A stretch of DNA of 64,000 nt from Colletes latitarsis (GCF_051014445.1 NW_027488370.1:8556001-8620000); one strand, 5' to 3'. Positions 1 to 12,480 are shown, counted from the stretch's first letter. Translations and numbers: made by a program. The notes: generated by a model not told the origin, from the letters alone.

Positions 1-8
1 AACGTATG

Positions 9-30
9 TTAGGTCTGGGTTAGGTCTAGG
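9..30 (+). repeat. Tandem 11-mer inside each monomer (TTAGG-bearing)
   Basis: TTAGGTCTGGG (9-19) is followed directly by TTAGGTCTAGG (20-30). The pair occurs in most monomers with substitutions. Each half begins with TTAGG, the insect telomere unit, but the 11-bp period excludes a simple telomere tract. Loss of one half yields the 165-bp monomers found at 26050, 33607 and 42930. Confidence 0.9.
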
Positions 31-118
31 ATTTGCCCTCGTCAGGGTCATACTTTCGCGTTCTTCACATACTTTTTGAACAGATCCTGGTTTTTTTCTG
101 GTTCGGATCACGTAGTAA

Positions 119-130
119 TGTGGTACCACA
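119..130. repeat. 12-bp perfect palindrome of the monomer
   Basis: TGTGGTACCACA is self-complementary and is centred on a KpnI-type GGTACC. It recurs at the same phase in very many monomers. One well-defined class of monomers reads TGTGATGCCACA instead, which destroys the symmetry, and others read GTGTTACCAC or GTGCTACCAC. Binding by a dimeric protein is possible, but no such factor is known from the sequence. Confidence 0.85.
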
Positions 131-1141
131 CTGAAACAGTCCATTAAACCTGGTTTCGATCAATATTTTAGAGGATAACGCATGTTAGGTCTGGGTTAGG
201 TCTAGGGTTTGCCATCATCAGGCTCATACTTTCGCATACTTCTCATTCTTGTTGGCTAGATCCTGGGCTTCCACTGGTTTGGATCACGTGGTAATGTGAT
301 GCCGCACTGAAACAGTCAATTAATCCTGGTCTTGATAAATATTTTAGAGGGTAACGCAAGTTATGTCTGGGTTAGTTCTGGGATTTGCCCTCATCAGGCT
401 CAGACTTTCGCGTTTTTCACATATTAGTTGAACAGATCCTGGGTTTTTTCTGGTTCTGATCACGTAGTAATGTGGTACCACAATGAAACATTCAATTAAA
501 CCTGGTCTTGATAAATATTTTAGAGGATAACGCATGTTAGGTCTGGGTTAGGTCTAGGATTTGCCATCATCGGGCTCATACTTTCGCATACTTCTCATTC
601 TTGTTGGCCAGATCCTGGGCTTCCACTGGTTTGGATCACGTAGTAATCTGATTCCACACTGAAACAGTCAATTAATCCTGGTCTTGATAAATATTTTAGA
701 GGATAACGCAAGTTATGTCTGGTTTAGGTCTGGGATTTGCCCTCATCAGGATCAGACTTTCGCGTTTTTCACATACTTGTTGAACAGATCCTGGGTTTTT
801 TCTGGTTTGGATCACGTAGAAATGTGTTACCACACTGAAACTGTCGATTAAACCTGGTTTCGATCAATATTTTAGAGAATAATTCATGTTAGGTCTGGGT
901 TAGGTCTGGGATTTGACCTCATCAGGCTCAGACTTTCGCGTTTTTCACATACTTGTTGAACAGATCCTGGGTTTTTTCTGGTTCCGATCACGTAGTAATG
1001 TGGTACCACACTGAAACAGTCGATTAAACCTGGTTTCGATCAATATTTTAGAGAATAATTCATGTTAGGTCTGGGTTAGGTCTGGGATTTGACCTCATCA
1101 GGCTCAGACTTTCGCGTTTTTCACATACTTGTTGAACAGAT

Positions 1142-3290
1142 CCAGGGTTTTTTCTGATTTCGATCACGTAGTAATGTGGTACCACACTGAAACAGTCCAT
1201 TAAACCTGGTTTCCATGAATATTTTAGATGACAACGCAAGTTAGGTCTGGGGTAGGTCCGGGATTTGCCCTCATCAGGGTCATAGTTTCGCATTTTTCAC
1301 ATACTTGTTGAACAGATCCTGGGTTTTTTCTGGGTTGTGTCACGCAGTAATGTGGTACCACACTGAACAGTCCACTAAACCTGGTTTCGGTAAATATTTT
1401 TGAGAATAATTCATGTTTGGTCTGGGTTAGGTCTGGGATTTGCTCTCATGAGGCTCGTACTTTCGCATATTTCTCATACTTGTTGAACTGATCCTGGGTT
1501 TTTTCTGGTTTGGATCTCGTAGTAATGTGGTACCACACTGAAATATTCAATTAAACCTGGTATTGATAAATATTTTAGAGGATAACGTATGTTAGGTCTG
1601 GGTTAGGTCTGGGCTTTGCTTTCGTCAGGCTCTTACTTTCGTATATTTCTCATTCTTGATGGCTAGATCCTGGACTTTTTCTGGATTGGATCACGTAGTA
1701 ATGTGCTACCACACTGAAACAGTCGATTAAACCTGGTTTCGATCAATATTTTTGAGGATAACGCATGTTAGGTCCAGGTTAGGTCAGGGATTTGCCCACA
1801 TCAGATTCATACTTTCGCATTCTTCACATACTTGTTGAACTGATCCTGGGTTTTTTCTGGTTCGGATCACGTAGTAATGTGGTACCACACTGAAACATTC
1901 AATTAAACCTGGTATTGATAAATATTTTAGAGGATAACGTATGTTAGGTCTGGGTTAGGTCTAGGATTTGCCCTCATCCGGGTCATACTTTCGCATTCTT
2001 CACATACCTTTTGAACAGATCCTGGGTTTTTTCTGGTTTGGATAACGTAGTAATGTGGTACCGCACTGAAAGAGTCGATTAAGCCTGGTTTCGATCAATA
2101 TTTTTGAGGATAACGCATGTTAGGTCTAGGTTAGGTCTGGGATTTGCTCTCGCCAGGCTCATACTTTCGCGTTTTTCACATACTTGTTGAACTGATCCTG
2201 GGTTTTTTCTGGTTTGGATCTCGTAGTAATGTGGTACCACACTGAAACATTCAATTAAACCTGGTATTGATAAATATTTTAGAGGATAACGTATGTTAGG
2301 TCTGGGTTAGGTCTAGGATTTGCCCTCATCCGGGTCATACTTTCGCATTCTTCACATACCTTTTGAACAGATCCTGGGTTTTTTCTGGTTTGGATAACGT
2401 AGTAATGTGGTACCGCACTGAAAGAGTCGATTAAGCCTGGTTTCGATCAATATTTTTGAGGATAACGCATGTTAGGTCTAGGTTAGGTCTGGGATTTGCT
2501 CTCGCCAGGCTCATACTTTCGCGTTTTTCACATACTTGTTGAACTGATCCTGGGTTTTTTCTGGTTTGGATCTCGTAGTAATGTGGTACCACACTGAAAT
2601 ATTCAATTAAACTTGGTCTTGATAAATATTTTAGAGGATAACGCATGTTTGGTCTGGGTTAGGTCTAGGATTTGCCCTCATCAGGCTCATTCTTTCGCGT
2701 TTTTCACATACTTGTTGAACGGATCCTGGGTTTTTTCTGGTTAGGACCACGTAGTAAAGTGGTACCACTCAGAAACAGTCAATTAAACCTGGTTTCGGTC
2801 AATATTTTAGAGGATAACGCATGTTAGGTCTGGGTTAGGTCGGGGATTTGCCCTCGTCAGGCTCATACTTTCGCATATTTCCCATACTTCATGGCTAGAT
2901 CCTGGGCTTTTTCTGGATTCGATCACGTATTAATGTGGTAACACACTGAAACTGTCAATTAAATCTGGTTTCCGTCAATATTTTAGAGGATAACACATGT
3001 TAGGTCCAGGTTAGGCCAGGGATTTGCCCACATCAGATTCATACTTTCGCATTCTTCACATACTTGTTGAACTGATCCTGGGTTTTTTCTGGTTCGGATC
3101 ACGTAGTAATGTGGTACCACACTGAAACATTCAATTGAACCTGGTCTTGATAAATATTTTAGAGGATAACGTATGTTAGGTCTGGGTTAGGTCTAGGATT
3201 TGCCCTCATCCGGGTCATACTTTCGCATTCTTCACATACTTTTTGAACAGATCCTGGGTTTTTTCTGGTTTGGATAACGTAGTAATGTGG
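1142..3290 (+). repeat. Block duplication M, copy 1
   Basis: Collinear with 39497-41470. The offset steps between 38355, 38531 and 38179 bp, that is by whole monomers, so monomers were gained or lost in one copy after duplication. Shared private variants include 'tttccatgaatattttagatgacaacg' split as 'ttccatgaat' plus 'agatgacaac', 'gggttgtgtcacg' and the 'ccgcactgaaagagtcg' monomer. Confidence 0.75.
1870..2599 (+). repeat. Tandem duplication of a 352-bp dimer
   Basis: The two-monomer unit around 1895-2246 is repeated directly at 2247-2598, including the rare variants 'cacataccttttgaac', 'ggataacgtag' and 'ccgcactgaaagag'. The related block near 40.4-40.8 kb has only one copy, so this is a local gain of two monomers. 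Confidence 0.8.
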
Positions 3291-4044
3291 TACCACACTG
3301 GAACAGTCCATTAAACCTGGTTTCGATCAATATTTTAGAGGATAACTCATGTTAGGTCTAGGACAGGCCTGGGATTTGCTCTCATCAGACTCATACCTTC
3401 GCATTCTTCACATAATTGTTGAACAGATCCCGGGTTTTATCTGGTTTCGATCACGTAGTAATGTGGTACCACACTGAAACAGTCCATTAAACCTAGTCTC
3501 GATCAACATTTTCGAGGGTAACACATGTTAGGTCTAGGTTAGGTCTGGGATTTGCACACATCAGGCTCATACTTTCGCATATTTCTCATACTTGATGGCC
3601 AGATTCTGGCTTTTTTTGGTCTGGATCACGCAGTAATGTGGATCTACACTGAAACTGTCCATTAAACCAAGTTTCGATGAATATTTTAGAGGATAACGCA
3701 TGTTAGGTCTAGGTTAGGTCTGGGATTTGCACACATCAGGCTCATACTTTCGCATATTTCTGATACTTGATGGCCAGATTCTGGTCTTTTCCTGGTTTGG
3801 ACCACGTGGTAATATGTTACCGCACTGAAACAGACCATTAAACCTGGCTTCGAGCAATATTTTAGAGGATAACGCATGTTAAGTCTATGCTAGGTCTGGG
3901 ATTTGCTCTCGTCAGGCTCATACCTTCGCATATTTCTCATTCTTGTTGGCCAGATCCTGGGCTTCAACTGGTTTGGATCACGTAGTAATGTGATGCCACA
4001 CTGAAACAGTCAATTAATCCTGGTCTTGATAAATATTCTAGAGG

Positions 4045-5728
4045 AAAACGCATGTTAGGTCTGGGTTAGGCCTTGGATTTGCCCTCATCAGACTCATGCT
4101 TTCGCTTTCTTCACACACTTGTTGAACAGATCCCGGATTTTTTCTGGTATGGATCACGTGGTAATGAGTTACCACACTGTAACAGACCATTAAACCTGGT
4201 TTCGATCAATATTTTAGAAGTTAACGCACGTTAGGTCTAGGTTAAGTCTGGGATTTGCTCTCATCAGGCTCATACTTTCGCATATTTCTGATACTTGATG
4301 GCCAGATTCTGGTCTTTTTCTGGTTTGGATCACGTAGTAATGTGGTACCACACTGAAACAGTCGAATAAACCTGGTCTCGATCAATATTTTTGAGGATAA
4401 CGCATGTTAGGTCTGGATTAGGTCTGGGATTTGCCCTCATCAGTCTCATACTTCCTCGTTCTTCACATACTTCTTGAACAGATCCTGGGCTTTCACAGGT
4501 TTGGATCACGTAGTAATGTGGTACCACACTGGAACAGTCCATTAAACCTGGTTTCGATCAATATTTTAGAGGATAACTCATGTTAGGTCTAGGACAGGCC
4601 TGGGATTTGCTCTCATCAGACTCATACCTTCGCATTCTTCACATAATTGTTGAACAGATCCCGGGTTTTATCTGGTTTCGATCACGTAGTAATGTGGTAC
4701 CACACTGAAACAGTCCATTAAACCTAGTCTCGATCAACATTTTCGAGGATAACACATGTTAGGTCTAGGTTAGGTCTGGGATTTGCACACATCAGGCTCA
4801 TACTTTCGCATATTTCTGATACTTGATGGCCAGATTCTGGTCTTTTTCTGGTTTGGATCACGTAGTAATGTGGTACCACACTGAAACAGTCGAATAAACC
4901 TGGTCTCGATCAATATTTTTGAGGATAACGCATGTTAGGTCTGGATTAGGTCTGGGATTTGCCCTCATCAGTCTCATACTTCCTCGTTCTTCACATACTT
5001 CTTGAACAGATCCTGGGCTTTCACAGGTTTGGATCACGTAGTAATGTGGTACCACACTGGAACAGTCCATTAAACCTGGTTTCGATCAATATTTTAGAGG
5101 ATAACTCATGTTAGGTCTAGGACAGGCCTGGGATTTGCTCTCATCAGACTCATACCTTCGCATTCTTCACATAATTGTTGAACAGATCCCGGGTTTTATC
5201 TGGTTTCGATCACGTAGTAATGTGGTACCACACTGAAACAGTCCATTAAACCTAGTTTCGATCAACATTTTCGAGGGTAACACATGTTAGGTCTAGGTTA
5301 GGTCTGGGATTTGCACACATCAGGCTCATACTTTCGCATATTTCTCATACTTGATGGCCAGATTCTGGCTTTTTTTGGTCTGGATCACGCAGTAATGTGG
5401 ATCTACACTGAAACAGTCCATTAAACCAAGTTTCGATGAATATTTTAGAGGATAACGCATGTTAGGTCTAGGTTAGGTCTGGGATTTGCTCTCATCAGGC
5501 TCATACTTTCGCATATTTCTCATACTTGATGGCCAGATTCTGGACTTTTTTTGGTTTGGATCACGTAGTAATGTGGTACCACACTGAAACAGTCCACTAA
5601 ACCTGGTTTCGATCAATGTTTTAGAGGATAACGCATGTTAGGTCTAGGTTAGGCCTTGAATTTGCCCTCATCAGACTCATGGTTTCGCTTCCTTCACACA
5701 CTTGTTGAACAGATCCCGCATTTTTTCT
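4045..5728 (+). repeat. Block duplication G, copy 1
   Basis: About 1.68 kb repeated at 7212-8895 (offset 3167 bp, 18 monomers minus 1 bp), with very few differences by eye (for example 'ccctcatcagtc' here against 'ccctgatcagtc' there). It contains two direct copies of a 528-bp trimer. A partial third copy starts near 5804 at an offset of 1759 bp. Confidence 0.88.
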
Positions 5729-7211
5729 GGTTTGGATCACGTAGTAATGTGGTACCACACTGAAACAGTCCACTAAACCTGGTATCGATCAATGTTTTAG
5801 AGGATAACGCATGTTAGGTCTGGGTTAGGCCTTGGATTTGCCCTCATCAGACTCATGCTTTCGCTTTCTTCACACACTTGTTGAACAGATCCCGGATTTT
5901 TTCTGGTATGGATCACGTGGTAATGAGTTACCACACTGTAACAGACCATTAAACCTGGTTTCGATCAATATTTTAGAAGTTAACGCACGTTAGGTCTAGG
6001 TTAAGTCTGGGATTTGCTCTCATCAGGCTCATACTTTCGCATATTTCTGATACTTGATGGCCAGATTCTGGTCTTTTTCTGGTTTGGATCACGTAGTAAT
6101 TTGGTACCACACTGAAACAGTCGAATAAACCTGGTCTCGATCAATATTTTTGAGGATAACGCATGTTAGGTCTGGATTAGGTCTGGGATTTGCCCTCATC
6201 AGTCTCATACTTCCTCGTTCTTCACATACTTCTTGAACAGATCCTGGGCTTTCACAGGTTTGGATCACGTAGTAATGTGGTACCACACTGGAACAGTCCA
6301 TTAAACCTGGTTTCGATCAATATTTTAGAGGATAACTCATGTTAGGTCTAGGACAGGCCTGGGATTTGCTCTCATCAGACTCATACCTTCGCATTCTTCA
6401 CATAATTGTTGAACAGATCCCGGGTTTTATCTGGTTTCGATCACGTAGTAATGTGGTACCACACTGAAACAGTCCATTAAACCTAGTCTCGATCAACATT
6501 TTCGAGGATAACACATGTTAGGTCTAGGTTAGGTCTGGGATTTGCACACATCAGGCTCATACTTTCGCATATTTCTGATACTTGATGGCCAGATTCTGGT
6601 CTTTTCCTGGTTTGGACCACGTGGTAATATGTTACCGCACTGAAACAGACCATTAAACCTGGCTTCGAGCAATATTTTAGAGGATAACGCATGTTAAGTC
6701 TATGCTAGGTCTGGGATTTGCTCTCATCAGGGTCATACTTTCGCATATTTCTCATACTTGATGGCCAGATTCTGGACTTTTTTTGGTTTGGATCACGTAG
6801 TAATGTGGTACCACACTGAAACAGTCCACTAAACCTGGTATCGATCAATGTTTTAGAGGATAACGCATGTTAGGTCTGGGTTAGGTCTGTGATTTGCCCT
6901 CATCAGACTCATACTTTCGCATTCTTCACATACTTGTTGAACAGATCCTGGGTTTTTTCTGGTTTGGATCATGTAGTAATGCGGTAACACACTGAAACAG
7001 ACCATTAAACCTGGTTTCGATCAATATATTAGAGGATAACGCATGTTAGGTCTATGCTAGGTCTGGGATTTGCTCCCATCAGGCTCATACTTTCGCATAT
7101 TTCTCATACTTGATGTCCAGATTCTGGGCTTTTTTTGGTTTGGATCACGTAGTAATGTGGTACCACACTGAAACAGTCCACTAAACCTGGTATCGATCAA
7201 TGTTTTAGAGG

Positions 7212-8895
7212 ATAACGCATGTTAGGTCTGGGTTAGGCCTTGGATTTGCCCTCATCAGACTCATGCTTTCGCTTTCTTCACACACTTGTTGAACAGATCC
7301 CGGATTTTTTCTGGTATGGATCACGTGGTAATGAGTTACCACACTGTAACAGACCATTAAACCTGGTTTCGATCAATATTTTAGAAGTTAACGCACGTTA
7401 GGTCTAGGTTAAGTCTGGGATTTGCTCTCATCAGGCTCATACTTTCGCATATTTCTGATACTTGATGGCCAGATTCTGGTCTTTTTCTGGTTTGGATCAC
7501 GTAGTAATGTGGTACCACACTGAAACAGTCGAATAAACCTGGTCTCGATCAATATTTTTGAGGATAACGCATGTTAGGTCTGGATTAGGTCTGGGATTTG
7601 CCCTGATCAGTCTCATACTTCCTCGTTCTTCACATACTTCTTGAACAGATCCTGGGCTTTCACAGGTTTGGATCACGTAGTAATGTGGTACCACACTGGA
7701 ACAGTCCATTAAACCTGGTTTCGATCAATATTTTAGAGGATAACTCATGTTAGGTCTAGGACAGGCCTGGGATTTGCTCTCATCAGACTCATACCTTCGC
7801 ATTCTTCACATAATTGTTGAACAGATCCCGGGTTTTATCTGGTTTCGATCACGTAGTAATGTGGTACCACACTGAAACAGTCCATTAAACCTAGTCTCGA
7901 TCAACATTTTCGAGGATAACACATGTTAGGTCTAGGTTAGGTCTGGGATTTGCACACATCAGGCTCATACTTTCGCATATTTCTGATACTTGATGGCCAG
8001 ATTCTGGTCTTTTTCTGGTTTGGATCACGTAGTAATGTGGTACCACACTGAAACAGTCGAATAAACCTGGTCTCGATTAATATTTTTGAGGATAACGCAT
8101 GTTAGGTCTGGATTAGGTCTGGGATTTGCCCTCATCAGTCTCATACTTCCTCGTTCTTCACATACTTCTTGAACAGATCCTGGGCTTTCACAGGTTTGGA
8201 TCACGTAGTAATGTGGTACCACACTGGAACAGTCCATTAAACCTGGTTTCGATCAATATTTTAGAGGATAGCTCATGTTAGGTCTAGGACAGGCCTGGGA
8301 TTTGCTCTCATCAGACTCATACCTTCGCATTCTTCACATAATTGTTGAACAGATCCCGGGTTTTATCTGGTTACGATCACGTAGTAATGTGGTACCACAC
8401 TGAAACAGTCCATTAAACCTAGTTTCGATCAACATTTTCGAGGGTAACACATGTTAGGTCTAGGTTAGGTCTGGGATTTGCACACATCAGGCTCATACTT
8501 TCGCATATTTCTCATACTTGATGGCCAGATTCTGGCTTTTTTTGGTCTGGATCACGCAGTAATGTGGATCTACACTGAAACAGTCCATTAAACCATGTTT
8601 CGATGAATATTTTAGAGGATAACGCATGTTAGGTCTAGGTTAGGTCTGGGATTTGCTCTCATCAGGCTCATACTTTCGCATATTTCTCATACTTGATGGC
8701 CAGATTCTGGACTTTTTTTGGTTTGGATCACGTAGTAATGTGGTACCACACTGAAACAGTCCACTAAACCTGGTTTCGATCAATGTTTTAGAGGATAACG
8801 CATGTTAGGTCTAGGTTAGGCCTTGAATTTGCCCTCATCAGACTCATGGTTTCGCTTCCTTCACACACTTGTTGAACAGATCCCGCATTTTTTCT
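7212..8895 (+). repeat. Block duplication G, copy 2
   Basis: Second copy of the 4045-5728 block. The match ends in the 'cccgcattttttctgg' monomer: this copy goes on with 'tgtggatcacgtgg' and the first with 'tttggatcacgtag'. Confidence 0.88.
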
Positions 8896-9149
8896 GGTGT
8901 GGATCACGTGGTAATGTGTTACCACACTGTAACAGACAATTACACATGGTTTCGATCAATATTTTAGAAGTTAACGCACGTTAGGTCTAGGTTAGGTCTG
9001 GGATTTGCTCTCATCAAGGTCATACTTTCGCATATTTCTCATACTTGATGGCCAGATTGTGGCCTTTTTTTGGTTTGGATCACGTAGTAATGTGGTACCA
9101 CACTGAAACAGTCCATTATACCTGGTTTCGATCAATATTTTAGAGGATA

Positions 9150-9540
9150 ACGCATGTTAGGTCTGGGTTAGGTCTAGGATTTGCCCTCATCAGGCTCATA
9201 CTTTCGAATTTTTCGCATACTCGTTGACCAGATACTGGACTCTTTCTGGTTTGGAACACATGGTAATGTGGTACCACACTGAAACAGTCAATTAAACCTA
9301 GTCTGGGTCAACATTACAAAGGATAATGCATGTTAGGTCTGGGTTAGGTCTGTCATTTGCCCTCATGAGGGTAATACTTTCGCATATTTCTCATACTTGT
9401 TGGCCAGATCGTGGAGTTTTACTGGTTTGGATCACATGGTAATGTGGTACCACACTGAAACGGTCAATTAAACCTGGTTTCGATCAATATTTTAGAGGAT
9501 AACGCATGTTAGGTCTAGGTTAGGCCTTGGATTTGCCCTC
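9150..9540 (+). repeat. Block duplication K, copy 1
   Basis: Matches 10560-10950 at an offset of 1410 bp (8 monomers plus 2 bp). The pair shares the variant 'acattacaaaggataatgca', which I saw nowhere else in the window. Confidence 0.75.
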
Positions 9541-10559
9541 ATCAGACTCTCAAACTTTCGCATTCACCACACACTTGTTGAACAGATCCCGGATTTTCTC
9601 TGGTTTGGATCACGTAGTAATGTGGCACCACACTGAAACAGTCCATTAAACCTGGTTTCGATAAATAATTTAGAGGATGACGCATGTTACGTCTGCGTTA
9701 GGTCTGGGATTTCCACTCTTCAGTCTCATAATTTCGCATTTTTCACGTAGTTGTTGGCCAGATTCTAGGTTTTTTCTGGTTTGGACCACGTGGTAATATG
9801 TTACCGTACTGAAACAGACCATTAAACCTGGTTTCGATCAATATTATAGAGGATAACGCATGTTAGGTCTATGCTAGGTCTGAGATTTGCACCCATTAGG
9901 CTCATACTTTCGCATATTTCTCATACTTGATGCCCAGATTCTGGACTTTTTTTGGTTTCGGTCACGTAGTAATATGGTACCACACTGAAACAGTCCACTA
10001 AACCTGGTTTCGATCAATGTTTTAGAGGATAACGCATGTTAGGTCTAGGTTAGGCCTTGGATTTGCCCTCATCAGACTCATGCTTTCGCTTTCTTGACAC
10101 ACTTGTTGAACAGATCCCGCATGTTTTCTGGTGTGGATCACGTGGTAATGTGTTACCACACTGTAACAGACCATTAAACATGGTTTCGATCAATATTCTA
10201 AAAGTTAACGCACGTTAGGTCTAGGTTAGGACTGGGATTTGCTCTCATCAGGCTGATACTTTCGCATATTTCTCATACTTGATGGCCAGATTGTGTGCTT
10301 TTTTTGGTTTAGATCACGTAGTAATGTGGTACCACACTGAAAGAGTCCATTAAACCAGGTTTCGATCAATATTTTAGAGGATAACGCATGTTAGGTCTAT
10401 GATAGGTCTGGGATTAGCACTCATCAGGCTCATACTTTCGCATATTTCTCATACTTGAAGTCCAGATTCTGGGCTTTTTCTGGTTTGGATCACGTAGTAG
10501 TGTGGTACCACAATGAAACAGTCAATTCAACCTGGTCTCGATAAATATTTTAGAGGATA

Positions 10560-10950
10560 ACGCATGTTAGGTCTGGGTTAGGTCAAGGATTTGCCCTCAT
10601 CAGGCTCATACTTTCGAATATTTCGCATACTCGTTGACCAGATACTGGACTTTTTCTGGTTTGGAACACGTGGTAATGTGATACCACACTGAAACAGTCA
10701 ATTAAACCTAGTCTGGGTCAACATTACAAAGGATAATGCATGTTAGGTCTGGGTTAGGTCTGTGATTTGCCCTCATGAGGGTATTACTTTCGCATATTTC
10801 TCATACTTGTTGGCCAGATCGTGGACTTTTACTGGTTTGGATCACATGGTAATGTGGTACCACACTGAAACGGTCAATTAAACATGGTTTCGATCAATAT
10901 TTTAGAGGATAACGCATGTTAGGTCTAGGTTAGGCCTTGGATTTGCCCTC
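10560..10950 (+). repeat. Block duplication K, copy 2
   Basis: Second copy of 9150-9540, with small differences ('cgaatatttcgc' against 'cgaatttttcgc'). Confidence 0.75.
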
Positions 10951-12480
10951 ATCAGACTCATGCTCTCGCTTTCGTCACACACTTGTTGAACAGATCCCGC
11001 ATTTTTTCTGGTGTGGATCACGTGGTAATGTGTTACCACACTGTAACAGACCATTAAACATGGTTTCGATCAATATTTTACAAGTTAACGCACGTTAGGT
11101 CTAGGTTAGGTCTGGGATTTGCTCTCATCAGGCTCATACTTTCGCATATTTCTCATACTTGATGGCCAGATTGGGGGCTTTTTTTGGTTTGGATCACGTA
11201 ATAATGTGGTACCACACTGAAAGAGTCCACTAAACCTGGTTTCGATCATTGTTTTAGAGGATAACGCATGTTAGGTCTAGGTTAGGCCTTGGATTTGCCC
11301 TCATCAGACTCATGCTTTCGCTTTCTTCACACACTTGTTGAACAGATCCTGCATTTTGTCTGGTGTCGATCACGTGGTAATGTGTTACCACACTGAAACA
11401 GTCCATTAAACCTAGTTTCGATCAATATTTTAGAGGATAACTCATGTTAGGTCTAGGCCAGGCCTGGGATATGCCCTCATCAGGCTCATACTTTCGCATA
11501 TTTCTCGTACTTGTTGGCCAGATTCTGGGCTTTTTTTGGTTTGGATCACGCAGTAATGTGGTACCACACTGATACAGTCAATTAAACCTGGTTTCGATCA
11601 ATATTTTAGAGGATAACGCATGTTAGGTCTAGGTTAGGCCTGGGATATGCCCTCATCAGACTCATACTTTCGCATTCTTCACATACTTGTTGAACAGATC
11701 CCGGGTTTTTTCTGGTTCGGATCAGGTAGTAATGTGGTACCACACTGAAACAGTCCATTAAACCTGGTTTCGATCAATATTTTAGAGGATAACACATGTT
11801 AGGTCTAGGTTAGGCCTTGGATTTGCGCTGATCAGGCTCATACTTTCGCATATTTCTCATACTTGTTGAGCAGATCCTGGGATTTTTCTTGTTTGGATCA
11901 CGTAGTAATGTGGTACCACACTGAAACAGTCAATTAAACCTGGTTTCGATCAATATTTTAGAGGATAACTCATGTTAGGTCTAGGCCAGGCCTGGGATAT
12001 GCCCTCATCAGACTCATACTTTCGCATTCTTCACATACTTGTTGAACAGATCCCAGGTTTTTTCTGGTTCGGATCACGTAGTAATGTGGTACCACACTGA
12101 AACAGTCCACTAAACCTAGTTTCAATCAATATTTTAGAGGATAACTCATGTTAGGTCTAGGCCAGGCCTGGGATATGCCCTCATCAGGCTCATACTTTCG
12201 CATATTTCTCGTTCTTGTTGGCCAGATCCCGGGTTTTTTCTGGTTTGGATCACGTAGTAATGTTGTACCACACTGAAACAGTCCATTAAAACTAGTTTCG
12301 ATCAATATTTTAGTGGATAACTCATGTTAGGTCTAGGTTAGGACTGGGAATTGCTCTCATCAGGCTCATACTTTCGCATATTTCTCATACTTGTTGAGCA
12401 GATCCTGGGCTTTTTTTGGTTTGGATCACGCGGTAATGTGGATCCACACTGAAACTGTCCACTAAACCAGGTATCGGCCA

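Larger units (their letters stand above)
1..176 (+). repeat. Reference satellite monomer
   Basis: One full unit of the array in the phase used here, starting at the 'aacg' anchor. In order it holds a tandem 11-mer (9-30), a TTTCGC block near 51-57, a T-run followed by 'ctggtt' near 91-103, 'gatcacgtagtaatg' (106-120), a 12-bp palindrome (119-130), 'ctgaaacagtc' and an AT-rich end ('caatattttagaggat'). The T-runs and the AT-rich end are its simplest parts. The unit is close to a nucleosomal repeat length. No promoter or ORF is conserved across monomers, because 176 is not a multiple of three. Confidence 0.95.
1..1031 (+). repeat. Block duplication L, copy 1
   Basis: Matches 34476-35506 at a constant offset of 34475 bp, with only scattered substitutions (for example 'ttgaacag' here versus 'ttgagcag', and 'ggtttagg' versus 'gggttagg'). 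The match stops abruptly after 'aaacctggt', where this copy continues 'ttcgatc' and the other 'cttgata'. The left limit lies outside the window. Confidence 0.85.
1..3300 (+). repeat. Satellite array, 176-bp monomers, left-edge domain
   Basis: Head-to-tail monomers of 176 bp; the 'aacg' anchor recurs at 1, 177, 353 and 529. The monomer types (for example those with 'ggataacgtagtaatg' or 'tcattctttcgcg') are the ones that dominate 26-64 kb, not those of the adjoining 3.3-22 kb. Long stretches match 34.5-35.5 kb and 39.5-41.5 kb with few differences. No gene is present; short antisense open frames here are by-products of the repeat. Confidence 0.97.
3301..8960 (+). repeat. Satellite domain 2: trimer-based higher-order repeat
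   Basis: The monomers are of another subfamily, marked by 'tttgcacacatcagg', 'cttgatggccagattctgg' and 'ggacaggcctggg'. The switch from the first domain is abrupt at 3279-3300. The 'ggacaggcc' marker monomer sits at 3361, 4592, 5120, 6351, 7759 and 8287, with spacings of 1231, 528, 1231, 1408 and 528 bp, i.e. 7 (minus 1 bp), 3, 7 (minus 1 bp), 8 and 3 monomers. This is an irregular higher-order repeat of 10-11 monomers. No gene seen. Confidence 0.93.
8961..12480 (+). repeat. Satellite domain 3, mixed subfamilies
   Basis: 176-bp monomers, more varied than in the preceding block. A pair of monomers with the odd variants 'gtctgggtcaacattacaaagg' (split: 'gtctgggtca', 'acattacaaa') and 'actcgttgaccagatactgg' occurs at 9150-9540 and again at 10560-10950. 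From about 11400 on, monomers with 'aggccaggcctgggatatgcc' dominate. No gene seen. Confidence 0.93.

Noticed and set aside
9..30. Telomeric tract
   Set aside because: Only two TTAGG units per 176 bp, spaced 11 bp apart; no run of contiguous TTAGG.
140..176. CENP-B box in the monomer ('tttcgatcaatatttta' region)
   Set aside because: It fits only the TTCGnnnnA half; the required CGGG half is replaced by T-rich sequence. The 'tttcgcatatttctcat' stretch also fails.
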